A stretch of DNA of 64,000 bases from Pseudevernia furfuracea (GCA_022315425.1 JAIUPT010000028.1:992001-1056000), one strand, 5' to 3'. Numbered from the stretch's first letter, positions 32,003 through 45,117 are shown. Numbers and translations are program-made. Notes: generated by a model from the sequence alone, not told the origin.

Positions 32003-33089
32003 AGAGAGAAGGTTCTATACTTCCGGCAATAAAATGTTTTCATATCTTAGTTTTGTGTATCGGAGTCGGCATGAAAAATGGCTTCGCTCGCTACTATACC
32101 CCATTATGTTTTTTTGGGCGTTGGCGCCCTTTCAACGGCCGTCATCGCTCTCGCTCGCTATTCGACGACCTTCGAAGAATCTCCTACCGTCCAGATTCCT
32201 ATCATACAGCGCCCTTCGGCTCAGTGAAGATTGAAAGGAGGCGGATGTTGGATGATGATGTTAGTCTAGGGAGAGAAAGGAAGCTGGAAGGCTACTTGAT
32301 ATGTTTCTTTGGGTTGTCTACATACAGATGGTCCATGGTCGATCAAGGCGTGAAAAGTATTTGTCATACACAGTGAGTGTGGCAGAAAGAAGGCAAGGAT
32401 CACACTCGCTTAGCCGAGGTCTTGTCTATGCCAATCGCGCGCAAGAGATTATTTATTACCTGGTGCCGTTTTTCTTCAGGCAGGTAACTACCTTACGTAT
32501 TGATAATCATAAGTTAATGAGATGGATAACACTGCAATTGCAGCGGTGCGTGATCTTGAATCTTAACCTGCAGGATCGATGAACAAAGAGTCGCTGAGAA
32601 TTCCAAATCTCTATGATAATCTTTATCTAGGCTTTATCTAATGTACCTGAAGTATTGTATCCCTTCCTTCCTTCACAAATCAAATCACAACAAGTAGTAT
32701 GACTAATCAGCCATCACCCTTCGCCTCGCTCCGCCTCCCAGCGCTGACTGGTGGCTGCTTATTATCAATTCCACACCACACCACATTGCGTCATCGGTAC
32801 TCTACCCTGAACTCTAGAATCTCACCGATGCTTCTCTTCCTTAGTTCCACAGTTGTCCACTCACACCTAATCAAATCCCTCTCCGAATAACTCCCTGACA
32901 CACAGACCTATCTACCTCTACCTCTAAAAAGCTGACGGCATTCTGGCATCCTTTACAACAACCTCGAGACTTTTCTTCGCAGCAACAAGACAATCAACTA
33001 CATTCACAACAACAGCAAAAAAGAGTGCTGTAGCCTCGTTACTGTTGAACAAAAATCACATTAACTTCTTCCACTCGACAGCATCCAAC
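32003..33089. other. 1.1 kb intergenic
   Basis: 3' region of the disordered-protein gene and promoter of thioredoxin. It has CT-rich and ACAACA-rich leader sequence near 32990-33085. No gene is seen. Confidence 0.4.
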
Positions 33090-33742
33090 ATGTCCACAGG
33101 CACCGAGAAAGGCGTACATAACCTTAAAACGTAAGAATATCCACCTCACACCCTCCTCTACCGTCTCCAAACTCCCTCACGTCCACCCCTTCGGCTTTGT
33201 TCTGCTTCGCTTTCTACGCAGTTTGCTGCTCTTAAGCTAACTTTCTTTCTCCCAATTCAGCAAAGCAGACTTCGACGCCGCCCTCTCCGATGGCTCGCTC
33301 ATGGTCCTCGACTGCGTACGTCCACTCTTATTCCCACCCCCACTTTTCCTACACCCTCGCTCTTTGCAACCAGGCTCCAGAGCTCTCGGCACCCTGTCTT
33401 GCTCTGCAGAAAGGAAACACATCAGAGCTCTTGCAAATTCAATTCCTATCGTATACAACAGCAACGAAAGCTAATCTTCATATCTTACAGATGGCGACCT
33501 GGTGCGGCCCGTGCAAAGTGATCGCTCCCAAGATAGTCACAATGTCCAACGCCTATCCCGGCGCGCGGTTCTACAAGCTCGACGTCGACGAGGTGCCCGA
33601 CGTGGCGCAGGAGCTGGGTGTGAGGGCCATGCCGACGTTTATGGTGTTCAGGAACGGGGAGAAAGTGGGCGAGGTAGTGGGTGCGAATCAGAAGGCTTTG
33701 GAGGCGTTGGTGGAGAAGGAGCTTAAGGCTGCTGGTGCTTGA
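33090..33742 (+). CDS. thioredoxin, 115 aa
   Basis: Exons 33090-33130, 33261-33315 and 33491-33742. The product has the redox site ATWCGPCK (Cys37, Cys40), a following VIAPKIVTMSNAYPGARFY, the buried-aspartate loop LDVDEVPDVAQELGVRAMP, and the cis-proline in AMPTFMVF. It reduces protein disulfides in the cytosol, fed by thioredoxin reductase. Relatives usually have F at the residue before AT (FATWCGPC); here it is Met33, so the exon 3 frame itself starts with ATG. That could be mistaken for an initiation codon, but the first two short exons supply the needed first strand and helix (KADFDAALSDGSLMVLDC). No targeting peptide is seen. Confidence 0.95.
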
Positions 33743-34020
33743 GGGTTGGTTGGGGCAAAGGGCGGAATGATGATGAGCGTGCACGATGAAATTGGGTTGC
33801 TGGCTGACGGCTCAAGTTGCTGTGCATGTATGGGATAGCAGAGGCGAATAAAATGCAACTCGAGCTTTTCTACAAGAATGGTCGTCTCCAACAACGTGTA
33901 TGACCAACGCGAAGGCTATAACTAAAATCTGTCTACATGGTATCCAGTCCTTGCTAGGCCTCCTCAAATCCCTCCTCCCTTCTCCCTTCTTCCCCTCCAT
34001 TCCTACGGCTCCGAATCTCT
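33743..34020. other. thioredoxin 3' region
   Basis: Short non-coding stretch with a possible polyadenylation signal (GAATAAAATG, about 33844). It leads into a CT-rich minisatellite. Confidence 0.4.
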
Positions 34021-34066
34021 CTCCTCCCTCCCTCCTCCCTCCCTCCTCCCTCCCTCCTCCCTCCAT
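34021..34066. repeat. CT-rich 11-base minisatellite
   Basis: About four copies of CTCCTCCCTCC in tandem. Strong purine/pyrimidine strand asymmetry. Confidence 0.85.
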
Positions 34067-34113
34067 TCTTCCATCTCGGCCTCCGGCCCCTCCCCCTCCT
34101 CTTCTCTCCTTAC

Positions 34114-34634
34114 TCACAAGTACCTTAACCTCCGCCCTCCCTCTCGTCGTCCCAACACAAACCCCTCCGTCAACATCGTCGTCGGCACAACCAACGTCCG
34201 CGGCCCCCCCGTAACCACCCGTTTCCCTAGCCACGCCGCCTGCCTCTCACTCCGCTCCCTACAAAACGCCCACCGACTCCACAAACGCCCAATCCATCCC
34301 ACAGCGGCCCGCGCGGCCGGCACGAGGGCTCCGACGTGGGATTTCACGTGCGAAATGTACATGTACATGGGCATGGACAAAGCTTGCGAGCGGACGAGGG
34401 CGTCGTAGGCGTAGGGCCCACGTGTGTGGTTGTGGTTTGGGAAGAGGGAAATCGTGGAGGACGCCGCGGCCGTACTGGGTTTATCTCGCCGTGGGACGCG
34501 GCGTGCGGGTTGAGGAGGGCGGCTATGGCGTCGGTGATGGCGGCGGAGGTTGATGATGCTGATGCCGGTGTGGACTGGACTTCGGCGTCACTTGTGGCTG
34601 GTACACGCCCTGTGAGGTGGTCGAAAGCATACTA
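34114..34634 (-). pseudogene. possible decayed gene of unknown family
   Basis: A GC-rich minus-strand frame reads YAFDHLTGRVPATSDAE, a Ser/Thr-rich stretch, and ITDAIAALLNPHAASHGEIN. A second frame then continues STAAASSTISLFPNHNHTRG, PYAYDALVRSQALSMPMYMY, ISHVKSHVGALVPAARAAVG and KRVVTGGPRTLVVPTTML. The two parts look like one protein separated by a one-base shift near 34490-34500. No start, intron pair or family could be assigned. The upstream end abuts a possible acceptor (CTTATAG). It may be a pseudogene, a sequence error, or a chance GC-rich open stretch. Confidence 0.3.
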
Positions 34635-36083
34635 CCTATAAGCGGTAAGAATATGTAGCAAATGTCATGCCTGGAGATTTTCTCAAGATTGAACATCCGC
34701 ATAGATAAATTTTTGGAGTATGTGACGATTTAAGAGCTCCCATCTCGTCGTTTTTATATACTTTTGGGGTTAATCAACAGAATGGATCGACTGTTAATAT
34801 CAACCCTGGGGCAGTTGGGATCTTTTGTTGGAGTAATTTCCCCATCCATACACGACTTTTTTCAATGCTCTTACATACGCATGCAATCCTTTGGGACCGA
34901 AACGGCCATGATCCACACGGTCCTATGCAGATCTCGAAGCCAGCATTTCCTCTTCAACGCAGGAACTTGGATTGGACAATCTAGCAAGCAAAGGAGCTCT
35001 TTGGTCCCGATACATATCTTGTGAAACAAATTTGGCACCGATTAGAGAGGAAACATAGCAAACAGTAAGAGCATATAGCAAAAGTCACGCATAGAGGGCG
35101 AAAATTCTGTATGTTAGGCGCGTTGCCAGGAAAAGGTGACAATTGTCACTAAATTTTCCTAGAAAATCGTCACTTTATCTGCGAGTAAACCAATTCTTAC
35201 GCGTTCAATCCTCTTTTTTCAAGATCCTTTGATATCAAGAGTCGATTGATCCTGATCGATATCCACACAAAAGTGCACAAACGAAAAGAAAGAGAGCTTG
35301 CTTCTGTTTGAACTGGAAAAATAGGAGAAACCCTCTCTATGCATGACTGTTGCTACATGCTCTTATACATACTCGTACCACAGCTCTGCCCCGAAATGCG
35401 ACTATCTCGCCTTCTTTAACCCCGATGTCCAAGCCACAGCCATTGCTAGACAACTCGCATGTTACAAGCACTTTGTACCCGTTTTTGGGCTTTTCAGTAA
35501 TCTTCCAATCTACTCTTGTTGGTCATGTATGGTTACATGCCATCCTTTTGGACCCCGGATTTCCTCAAAAGAATCGCGAGTCTGATATGCTTCAGTGGCC
35601 GTGGCACGCCTGGGGATTGTGCTCGCCACGGAGAAGAATATCGTCGATGCCATTCCTTGAGGATGACATCGGACGGCACGGCCAATAGTACCTTTGAATG
35701 TGTTCTGAATACCTAGCGACGTTTGAAGTCTAGACCCAACAAATTATTGGATGGTGGGGAAAATGAATCCGAGTGAGTGATGCTGCCGAACATGGAGGTC
35801 AGGGTCAGAGTTGGGGCTAGCGATCCGGAATTCCCGACCCCGCTGATCCCTGGAGGAGATCTTCTAAGCCCCCGGATGGTGCACCTAAGCTTCTAGGATG
35901 CCCCCAGTAACTCACACTCACCAAGTCCACATCAGCAAGCTTTGGTGTAAGTTTGGAAGCTGCCTCGCTGCAACGTCTTCTCGCCACCATGACGTGTTGA
36001 ATTGATTGATAAGGGTAACAGACCTTCATCAATGAAATAACTACTTAAACGTTCACCCATCAGACGCAAGAACAAAAACCGCC
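34635..36083. other. 1.4 kb AT-richer stretch with no gene seen
   Basis: No gene is supported. It has two related segments: GGTAAGAATATGTAGCAAAT (about 34649) and AGTAAGAGCATATAGCAAAA (about 35063). A 19-base sequence at 35122-35140 recurs inverted at 55282-55300. Confidence 0.4.
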
Positions 36084-36868
36084 ATGACACATATTAAGCC
36101 AATCCTCATTGTCGGAGGATCCTCTACCCGCATGGGAGTACCTAAGCACCTTATGCCACATACAGGTACGCACATCTCGAAGTTACACATCTCGGAGTTA
36201 CTTTTTGAGCCACAAGACATACTCCGGGAGCAAATCATGCTCCTGATCCTGAGACCTGTTTCATTAACCCAGGTTTCTTACTTTGAATAATGAATACTGA
36301 CTCTCAAATGTGCGTAGATGGTAGACCAGCGTATCAGCACATTCTTGAACATTTGATGAACGCCCTTCCCCTTACAGACACCTTCTATATCTCGTTGCGA
36401 GATGAGGACCAGACTTCAGCCATGGATCTAGCAGGCTCCCACAAAATAGCAAAACACGTAGAGCCTATCTACGACTCTTCAAGCGTCCCATTAGGACCTG
36501 CAGCTGGACTTATCGCTGCACATGTCTGCGCACCTTCAGCCACATGGCTCATTGTCGGTTGTGATTATCCACTTTTGACAGCACACACTCTTCAGCAATT
36601 AGTCAAGGAATACGTCCCACCTGTGACTTGCTTTAGTAACGAGGAAGGTTGCTTAGAACCTCGTCTTGCGATATGGAGCCCTCAAGCATTAGGAAGGCTT
36701 GCAGAGAATGTAGCTGCTGGAAAGTGCGGTTCTAGCATGACTGTCGAGGAGTTGGACGGGAAGGTCCTGACTCCACACGATGGAAACTGGATTTTCAGCG
36801 CCAACACTACGCAAGATTGGGATGCTGCAATGAGGATTGCAAAGCTGGAAGCGAATACCTCGGATTGA
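36084..36868 (+). CDS. MobA-like nucleotidyltransferase, 210 aa
   Basis: Exons 36084-36165 and 36318-36868. The N-terminus has the nucleotide-binding signature ILIVGGSSTRMGVPKHLMPH (residues 7-26), split from the rest by a 152-base intron. DGRPAYQHILEHLMNALPLT follows, then LGPAAGLIAAHVCAPSATWL, VGCDYPLL (metal-binding Asp) and CLEPRLAIWSP. MobA enzymes attach GMP to molybdenum cofactor. Eukaryotic molybdoenzymes are generally thought to use the cofactor without the nucleotide, so the role of this fungal homologue is open; it could transfer another nucleotide or act on a related substrate. Length matches bacterial MobA (about 190-210). It is apparently intact and cytosolic. Confidence 0.85.
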
Positions 36869-37922
36869 TTCGGCGGCACGCCGCTTGGGAGGAGCTCCAT
36901 TCATACCAAGTCACGGTATCCATTGCGGCAGATTAGACCATTCCACAGACGCAATTGTTCGGCATGGACCGGCTGCAGAACACATTGGTTGAGAACTCGA
37001 TTTTTGATCCGCTAAACCTCTCCGGGGACTGTCATTGCCAATATTGCCAATGGAGGATGGAAGCAACGGAAAACAGTCCACCCAGGCACCATGCGAGATC
37101 TGCTCTGGACTTTCAGGGGCAATAATCCAGCGATTGGCGGAGAGAAATGGTCGAGTTTTATTCGACCCTCGGTCACGGCTCACGATGACTTGGCTTGTTG
37201 TACGATCCAATATCCCATGCTAGAACACATGTATATGGCTTGGCTTTTGATTACTTTGCGAACAGAGTGTGAAACATCGGCCTTCTGTAATGGAGAATCC
37301 AAACTTTCTAGCTGTGCAAAGATGGGTTCCTCGTCCGGTTGACCATCGAGAAATCGGAGATACGGTATAACTAGGAAACGAAAACAACCAACAGTAGCAC
37401 AAGGGTTTCCCGGCAAGCAAAAGAAAGGAGTCCGTAGGTAGCTTTGCGATTTGGAAGCTCCCTTCCTCCCACTCGTGTATACTGTTATGGGGACTAAACC
37501 TATAAAGATCGGCTCTTCCTATCAAAAGGTGTTCAATAAAGAACGTTAAAGGAATGAAAGCCCATTGATTGTTGCGGGAAACTTCATGACACCGGCCACT
37601 TTTTCTAGGCAGCGCGCCTAAATTGTACCTAAGGCTTCCAACAATCAAGGTACTTGCACAGATTTCGCCCTAGTATCCACTTAGCCTCACTATGATGGAT
37701 TTTCGGAACTTGCATGGAAACAGGTTTTATGGTTTGAGAAGCTTTTGTCTATTTTTCTCCCTATTCTCGCAGCTATTGACAAGACTGAAAACCTCTTCCC
37801 TAAATACGTACACGAACCAAATCCTATAATTGCTTTTCCAAGGTCAAAAAAGACCGAAATCCGTCCTTCCAGTTCCCTTTTCCCTCCCTTGCCTCCCGAG
37901 GGTCGTTCCTTCCGTACGACCC
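36869..37922. other. 1 kb convergent intergenic stretch
   Basis: Lies between the 3' ends of the MobA-like gene and the large leftward gene. No feature is supported beyond short frames without motifs. Confidence 0.4.
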
Positions 37923-40900
37923 TTACCATACCAAGGTCCAGAAAAAAGCGACGATGAACGCAACGACAAGCAGATAACGTGAGGCGTCAAACTCCTCGAC
38001 TTCTTCCTCGTCCATGATATCAGCGCTCTTTTCAGGGTCACCATTTGCCTCGTCCTCCATAGATGGTGGAGCAAGCGCATCCCCCAGAGCAGCTGCTTCG
38101 AGAACGACAGGGATTTTGATCGGAGACTCATGTTGTTCAACCCACGATGCTGTGTATCCTATAAGCCTCGCTGCATCGCGAAGAGCGGTCTCTTGTTTCC
38201 ATTCCTCTCCAACCTTCATAGGCTCTGAGAGTGAGATGTCCCGCGTATGTGCGTTCCCGTTCTCGGTCGATGCTACCTCAGAGGGAGAAGACGAGGGGTT
38301 TGTGGCCGAGGTGTTCCGCGTGTGAGTGCTCCCAGTTTCCGCCGAAACTGCCTCCGAAGAAGAAGAGGCACTTCGCGAGTGAGACTCTGCTGCAGCGCGA
38401 GTGTCAAAATGTGCTATGTGAGGAACTGCGCCAGTCCCGAGAAAAGTCACCCTACACTTCTTGACGGATCGAATGCCATAGCCATCCATCATGTCTTCAA
38501 CGACCCCAGGTCCAAGCAGAGTCGTCATACAACTCGTGGTACGTGGGATGACGCCTTGTCCGGACATGAACTCTTGGGCGAAGGCGCCAGGTCCAAGCAA
38601 GTTGGTGATATACTCGTCGAACTCTGGATCCACCATCGTTAGCTCTTCAGCACAGGCGAGATTAAAATCCTCGGCACAGTCAGGTATCATGTCTGGGGAT
38701 TCCCAATCAAGGTCCGGATCTTGCTCCTTCCCTTCAGTCTGTGAATCTGCATCGCAAGTGTTATCACACTCGTCGCACACTATACGCTCGGGGGAGGAAG
38801 ACCAAGAGGCGAGCCGACATTGTGCGTTCATGCACTCCCGGCCCGAAACTTTCTTCTGGGTCGACTCCGCTTTCGATTCCACTTCGGGCTCATGGCTAGA
38901 AATTTTGGGCTTTGAAAGCCAACGCGGGGCGTCATCAGCAAATCCGGACAAGAACTTGGCTTGTTGATGGTCGGCTGGATTGGGACGCTTGGTCCAAGTG
39001 GAGCTGTGGTCCTCGTTGTCCTGCTCAGCACCAGCTACGCTGACAATGTCTGAGTCATTGTCGTCGATATTGGAGTCTTCTATCATCGTATTAGAGCCTT
39101 CATCAAGATTATAGTCCAAGAAACACTTGAGACGGATTGGCGCTTGCGACTTTTCCGACTTCTCGGCGCCCTTCTGCGCTACTTCTCTGACAAGCTGCTT
39201 GAATACCGATTTGAAGCGCCATTCCGCTTGCTTCTCGACAGGCGCTAGTATCAACTTTTCGTCGAGCTTGTCGACAGCTGGTGACTTGATGACCATGAGA
39301 CTCGTGCATGTATTGACGTAATGAAATGTCTCCCGACCAACGGCTTGCTCCTCGTCCACCTCAGTCTCTGCCTCCGAAGAATCGTCTTCGATTTCATCAG
39401 CATCGGCTTTGTTCGGTCCTTCTTCGACAGTTTTTGGCTTTGCTTTGAAATGCAAGTCAATTACGAGGATATCCGCAGTCTCGTATTTCTCCAAGACCTC
39501 GCACACTCTGGGCTCTTCCATACCCTTGCAGGAGTAGGCCCGCCCAGTGCCGTCGTCAACCCAGCGGAGATTCGTAGGGCCGCGACTCTCTAAGGTCTCC
39601 CAAGTTCTCTCCTGCTTCAGTTTTAGAGAAGGGTAGGCCGTCGCAGTGCCATCGTCGTTCACGTTGATATCTCCATCCTCTACTGCCATGAAGTGTGGTT
39701 GCTGCAGACCCTGGAACATGTTTGTGGCTGAGGATGCACTTAACATTCCTTCACGGACTTCTGCGGTCATGACTTCCGGTATTTCTTGATCGTGATCATA
39801 GTTATCCGAGACCCAAGTGCCCCAAGGCCCATATCGGATGGTGGTTAGGCCAGTGACCAAATTTCGGAGAGCTGTAGAATTTTCTCTTGCTCGAAGGTCT
39901 TCAGGGATCTCCACACCTGGATCAAGAGTGCACGGATCCACCCATTTCGCTGCTTGCGACGAGACGACTGCCTTCCAGCTGATACCGTCTTTGATCTGCT
40001 TCTTCCAATCGCTCGCCATTGCTGCCCAATACGAGACTGCTGAAGGGTTCCGAGAATCTTGGAAGACAGGTTGGTCGATCAAGTTGTAGTGATGAACGAG
40101 AAATCCAACTCGAAGGTCTTGAGGCTTCTCAACAAGAGCCTTGGGCTTGCTACCGAGACCAAGCAGCTCCCGGAATACAGCGTTGTAGTCATTCTCGCAG
40201 AAAGTTCGTCGTGGTAGAAAGCCTTTTGGACATCCTGCGGCGTACCATGTACCATCGATTGTTGCCTTTATGAAGTTCCAGTATTCATTCACTTCAACCA
40301 CAGTCCTAGGATTGAATGGCTGAGCCTGTATCATTTGCTCGACGTAGTCCACATAGTCTGATGGGATGTACCGTGTCTTCGCAAGACGGCTCCCAATTAG
40401 GTGATTATCGATAGCTGATGGCGCTGTGTAATCCTCTTCATCATCCAAATCAGTGGCTCCCTGTCCGAATGCGGCAGTCAGGTCAATATCTTCCAGCCTG
40501 GTTGGCTGCCCAGCACTATCGCTTGATGGCTGTTCTTGAGCTGGGACACTAGCTCCAGTCGCTGCATGTGTAGCTGTGGTGGCCGAAATGGACTGGATAA
40601 CCACTGCTGGAGCAGTGACCCTTGGTCTCAGGTATAGCTTTCCTGAAGCGCTATCGGCGGCAGTTTCAACGTCAATTCCATTGCGAACCGGAGGAAACTG
40701 CTGGCTCTTTGGCGTGTCCATGACACGTTGCTTTCCCTTGGCTTCGAGTCCGAGATCGAGATAGAAGAGTCGGGAATTCTTATGCCCCTCGAGCTCGATG
40801 CGTACGAGGTCGAGAGCGTCAACGCGTTGAGAGAAACAGATGTTATTGCCATGGAAGGATGGCAAAGCTTCGATAGACTTTGACATGAGCTGAAGCGATG

Positions 40901-42057
40901 TCAGAGAGTCCTGGAAGTTGTTTCTTTCGTCTTCTGCCAGAACCACTTGACCATCCTCTGTCATTACAAGATCACTCCCAAAAGCTGACACCTCCTCACG
41001 GCTTGCTGACCTCCCAGACTGGATCTCGTCCCAGTGTTTGAGTTGCCGATATGAGATTCTCAAATCCCAAGACAAGCGACGAAGAAGCGTCTTGTCTGGC
41101 ATATCTGTCTGTTCTGGGCTATCGTTCTTTGGTTTCTCCAGAGCTAGTGCTCCGATCACGTCAGTGGGCCTCCCTGGCGCAATGGCAACCTTCGGTAGGT
41201 TCGCCAATGCCGACTTCCAGAATGGCAACGTCGAGAATGTCGAAGAGGAGGGAGTTGTGGGCACCGTCGAAGTAGGAGTCCCGCTACCCTGGCCTCCGCT
41301 TGATCGCCCAGGGGTACTGGAAATCTCAGACGTTTGTACGTCGACTGCATTTTCCACCGGCTCTGGCGCTTGGACACTAGCAAGGTGAGGCTGGCTATTG
41401 GCAACCTGATCGCCAGCAGGCTCAACGTTGTCAATATCATTTTCTTGTCCGAACATCCCGAATTGGATCTGACGGACAATATCACGGACTGGCCTAGGCT
41501 GGGCGATGGAGCCATCCCATTCGCGAACTCTCGAAGGAGCCTTCCAAGCCTTTCGTTCATAACGAGTGGTAGCACAATTGGCTCGAGGCACTATTGTCAT
41601 ACCTCCGCTTGAGATTTGCACAGCGTGACTTGAGAATCCAGGATTTGACAAATTGGTCAGTGCCAAGATCGTTCGAAGCGACGCTTTCCGAAGAACAACA
41701 TGATGGACACCGGTGCTCTCGTCCAGATCCACCAGGTAGCATTCCGAGCCTACTTCTGGGAGCTTGGATGGGACAAGGAAGGTAGCTCCATCGACAAATG
41801 TATCTTCTTCCCAGAAGCAAGCGTCCACGTGGTAGTGTGTCGACGGTAGAGTCTTACCGTCGTCGAAAAATGCAGGCTGCACCAGTTAGCTGATATCCAA
41901 TCATCTTCACAGAACAATAGATGCTTACCTCGGGTCCATATATAATGGAACAGATTATGTCTGGCGAGACATAGCCAAATTTCTTCTTCACCTGCTGGAA
42001 TAAAGCTGGCTTGATAAGTGGGATCCAGCTTGGCTTTGGAGTTACGGAGTCAGCCAT
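37923..42057 (-). CDS. large tail-anchored protein of unknown function, 1360 aa
   Basis: Exons 41929-42057 and 37923-41876. The first exon (43 codons, PSWIPLIKPALFQQVKKKFG) joins PAFFDDGKTLPSTHYHVDAC in frame. The N-terminal 120 residues look folded (WEEDTFVDGATFLVPSKLP). Long acidic, Ser/Thr-rich regions follow, interspersed with ordered segments (SDYVDYVEQMIQAQPFNPRT, RVGFLVHHYNLIDQPVF, ERTWETLESRGPTNLRWVDD). A CMNAQC and CDECDNTC pair is a candidate zinc site. Short degenerate LLGPG repeats follow, then a repeated S/T-rich unit (SETGSTHTRNTS-like). The last 20 residues (YLLVVAFIVAFFWTLVW) are a single membrane anchor, so the bulk should face the cytosol from ER or mitochondrial outer membrane. 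I do not recognise the family. Confidence 0.85.
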
Positions 42058-43950
42058 GTCTGTGATGGAAGACGTGGATGTTATTGGTTGAGACACAGAA
42101 AGTGTATGAGGTTTGTAAAAAAATAAAAGGAAGAGGAGGATGATCAATGGATGGATGTTGACAGACTGTATCCGCCTTGATATGTGTTGACAGCGAAGTG
42201 TCGACCACAATCAGAGTGCTTCACAGATGCAAACTCGAGTGATGATGCAGCGCAGTGCAGGAGAGTTTAAAGCAAAGAGAATTTGTGTCGCGTCTGTGAT
42301 GGCTGTTGTTGAGTATTGTGATGTGATATCACCAAACAGTATGCACAACAAAGCGTTCAGCACGAGCAGACAGCCTGGCTGGTTGCTAGACCGGAAGATG
42401 ATGCAGAGCAATCAGCTAAAATCACGATGTGAAAGTCTGAGCCTTGAGTATGCCTGAAGATATCTGTGCTGGTAGTAGAAAGATGTCTGAACGGTTGAGG
42501 GGTTGTTGCATAAGTATGGAGGAGGAAGGAATTTGTAATGCAGAGAAGGTTTATATAGGAGAGATTCGAAAGAGGAGTTTGCTCTGTGTTCAACTCGTTG
42601 CCAATCAGGTTGCAGAAAGGAGTGAAGATATTCAGGTGTTGAGAGCATACCTGTGTCATAATCCCAAACGAAATTTGCCCCCTCCCCTACAGCGTTAACA
42701 TCTCTGCCGCAGAGCATTTTCTAACACATCCTCTCTATGAGAGATACCCCTCTTCAGTCTTCAGTAAAATCTTCATGAGTGAATGCGTTTGCCACAGCGA
42801 TCGTCCATGGCTTACCGCCGGCAGCGCGATTGCAGAGCTGGGTGTGCAATGCTCAGACCGACATCGAGAACATCGAGAACATCGAGAAGCAAAGATTTCT
42901 TCCAGTATGCAGGAAAGCCAAACATAATCTTAATGGCACACTCTGTGGCAAAAGAGTAGGGCCCACGTTCGTAAAGTCGTCACGTAAGGAACGAAGCTCT
43001 ATCAGAGATCAGCTTGCTTAACAAATACGTGTGAATGATGCTGACTCCTTGCTTGTGAAAGTTGTTGCATGGTGTGTGCTCGAGTCGACAATGTCTTGAC
43101 GATGCAAGCCCAGCTTCCTATTTGCGAGTTAATCATGCATACAGCGACACTATCTCAAACACCGGCGTGCTCAACAAGATAAGGGTCATGGACTGACCCA
43201 TTTCCTATGACAACTATTGCATGCGATATTTTAAAGCCGAAGAGACTTTGGCAGGTCATCTCTGCTCATGAATATAATAGATATATATGTAATTATGTAT
43301 ATAGACTTCTCCTACCCGCACATATGAAGAGGGAGAGGAAGAGAACTGGAGTTAATTTTAAAGAGTACGATGACGGCTACGAAATTGCTATTCAATTCAT
43401 CCAAATTGCCAGCCTCCTCAATTTAAAAGACAAGGGCCATGAGACTGCAGATGAAGGAATAAAGGGAGAATAAATTCATTGGTCGAAATGAAAGGAGACG
43501 GTAATTGCATGACTGAAAATGAGCCAAGTCCCTTCGCAAGGCTGTGATACATATGAATGATGACGGTACTCCGTAGATCTGCCTCTTTTATGAAGCTTGT
43601 TCTGGTGTCGTAATTTCTTGTAATTACTGTTACTCTATCCATCTGCGGTCATCAGATTGTGCATGGAGAGTGTCCTTGAACGACGACATCTTAGAATGAC
43701 TGAATTAAGGGGCTACATACCCTTGTCTATACCTTCACCATGCTTTCCGCCCTCAAATAACAGCTTTATAGACGATGTAGAGATTAGAAGTCCTTGAGTC
43801 TTGCCTGTTGGTCGAAAGAAATTAAGCGACTTTGCGCGGTTAGCGATCTGCCCAATCAAGATCCTTGTTAATGATGATTTCTGCATCGATGTTGTCCATA
43901 AACCATCTTCATCTACGTTGACACCCAATTGAGCGCAACTGCACTATCAC
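42058..43950. other. 1.9 kb divergent promoter region
   Basis: Lies between the large gene and the dehydrogenase. Short open frames (42444-42698, 43207-43473) lack support. A short run of ATCGAGAAC units occurs at about 42861-42885. Confidence 0.4.
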
Positions 43951-45117
43951 ATGCTTCCTGTATCTGTCCGTCACAATCTTTTGTCCTTCCAGAATTATCT
44001 GAAGCCTCAATCGCAGAGCTTACGAGTACTTCTTCCCCTCAGACCCCTTGTTTCGCACACAGCAAGACGAGCAATGGCTACTGCAATGGCGAAACGCCTC
44101 GAGGGCAAGACAATCGTTGTGACAGGAGCATCATCTGGGATTGGCAAAAGCACAGGTCTCAACACAGCCTCAACCTTCGACAAACACCACGCTGACGAAA
44201 TCCAGCAATGGAATTCGCTCGAACCTCGCCTGAAAGCCTCAAACTGATTCTAACTGCTAGGAGGATTGATACGTTGAAAGAGATTGCAGAAGAGATCAAG
44301 AAAGAAGTTGGCTCAGGGGTTCAAGTATTGCCAGTGAAGTTGGACGTCAGCGACCCGAGTGGCGTGAAGGGCTTTGTGGATTCATTGCCGGCAGAATTCC
44401 GGGAGATTGATGTTTTGGTGAACAATGCGTAAGTCGGTGGCTGCGCACAAAATAGAAAAGCGCCTGCTAATGACTTCTCTTTCAGTGGTCTGGTCAAAGG
44501 CACAGCAATGCCTCCAGACATAGCTGATGAAGACATCAGTGTCATGTTCTCCACCAACGTCTCTGGCCTGATCAACATGACTCAAGCCATTCTTCCCATA
44601 TATAAGAAGCGTGAGAACGGAGGGCGAGGAGACATAATCAACATTGGGTCGATAGCAGGTCGAGAACCGTACCCAGGCGGCTCGATCTACTGCGCCACGA
44701 AGGCGGCCATACGAAGTTTTACGGATGCTATGCGAAGAGAGCTGATCGCTACAAGGATAAGAGTGATGGAAGTAGACCCAGGCCAAGTGGAGACCGAGTT
44801 CTCGGTCGTACGATTCTATGGCGATAAAGCCAAAGCAGACGCGGTCTATGCGTGGGTATACTACCATTCGCCAACTCAACAACAAGCTAATTGCTCGACA
44901 GGGGCTGCGAACCCCTCACTCCTGATGATATTGCCGAAGTCGTGGTATTCAACGCTGCGAGAAGAGAAAATGTTGTCGTAGCTGATACGCTCATTTTTCC
45001 AAATCACCAGGTATACTTTTCCGCACCCATCTCTACATATGCGATACTTGCCATCACGGCCATCTTTGCTGATGGGATTTCCAGGCCGCGGCCACAGTCA
45101 TGCACAAGAAGTCATGA
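43951..45117 (+). CDS. short-chain dehydrogenase/reductase (YMR226C-like), up to 311 aa
   Basis: Exons 43951-44155, 44206-44428, 44486-44851, 44902-45010 and 45085-45117. It is a classical NADP-dependent SDR: cofactor loop TGASSGIGKST, LILTARR, VLVNNAGLVKG, the Ser of IINIGSIAGREPYPGG, and the catalytic SIYCATKAAIRSFTDAMRRE. GQVETEF and LTPDDIAEVVVFNAARREN follow. This fits the serine 3-dehydrogenase/3-hydroxy acid dehydrogenase group related to yeast YMR226C; substrate not proven. The frame opens at 43951 with a basic, Leu/Ser/Arg-rich 41-residue extension that could target mitochondria. An internal ATG at 44074 would give the usual cytosolic length of about 270. The 3' end converges on the GMF gene, 118 bases away. 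Confidence 0.9.
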
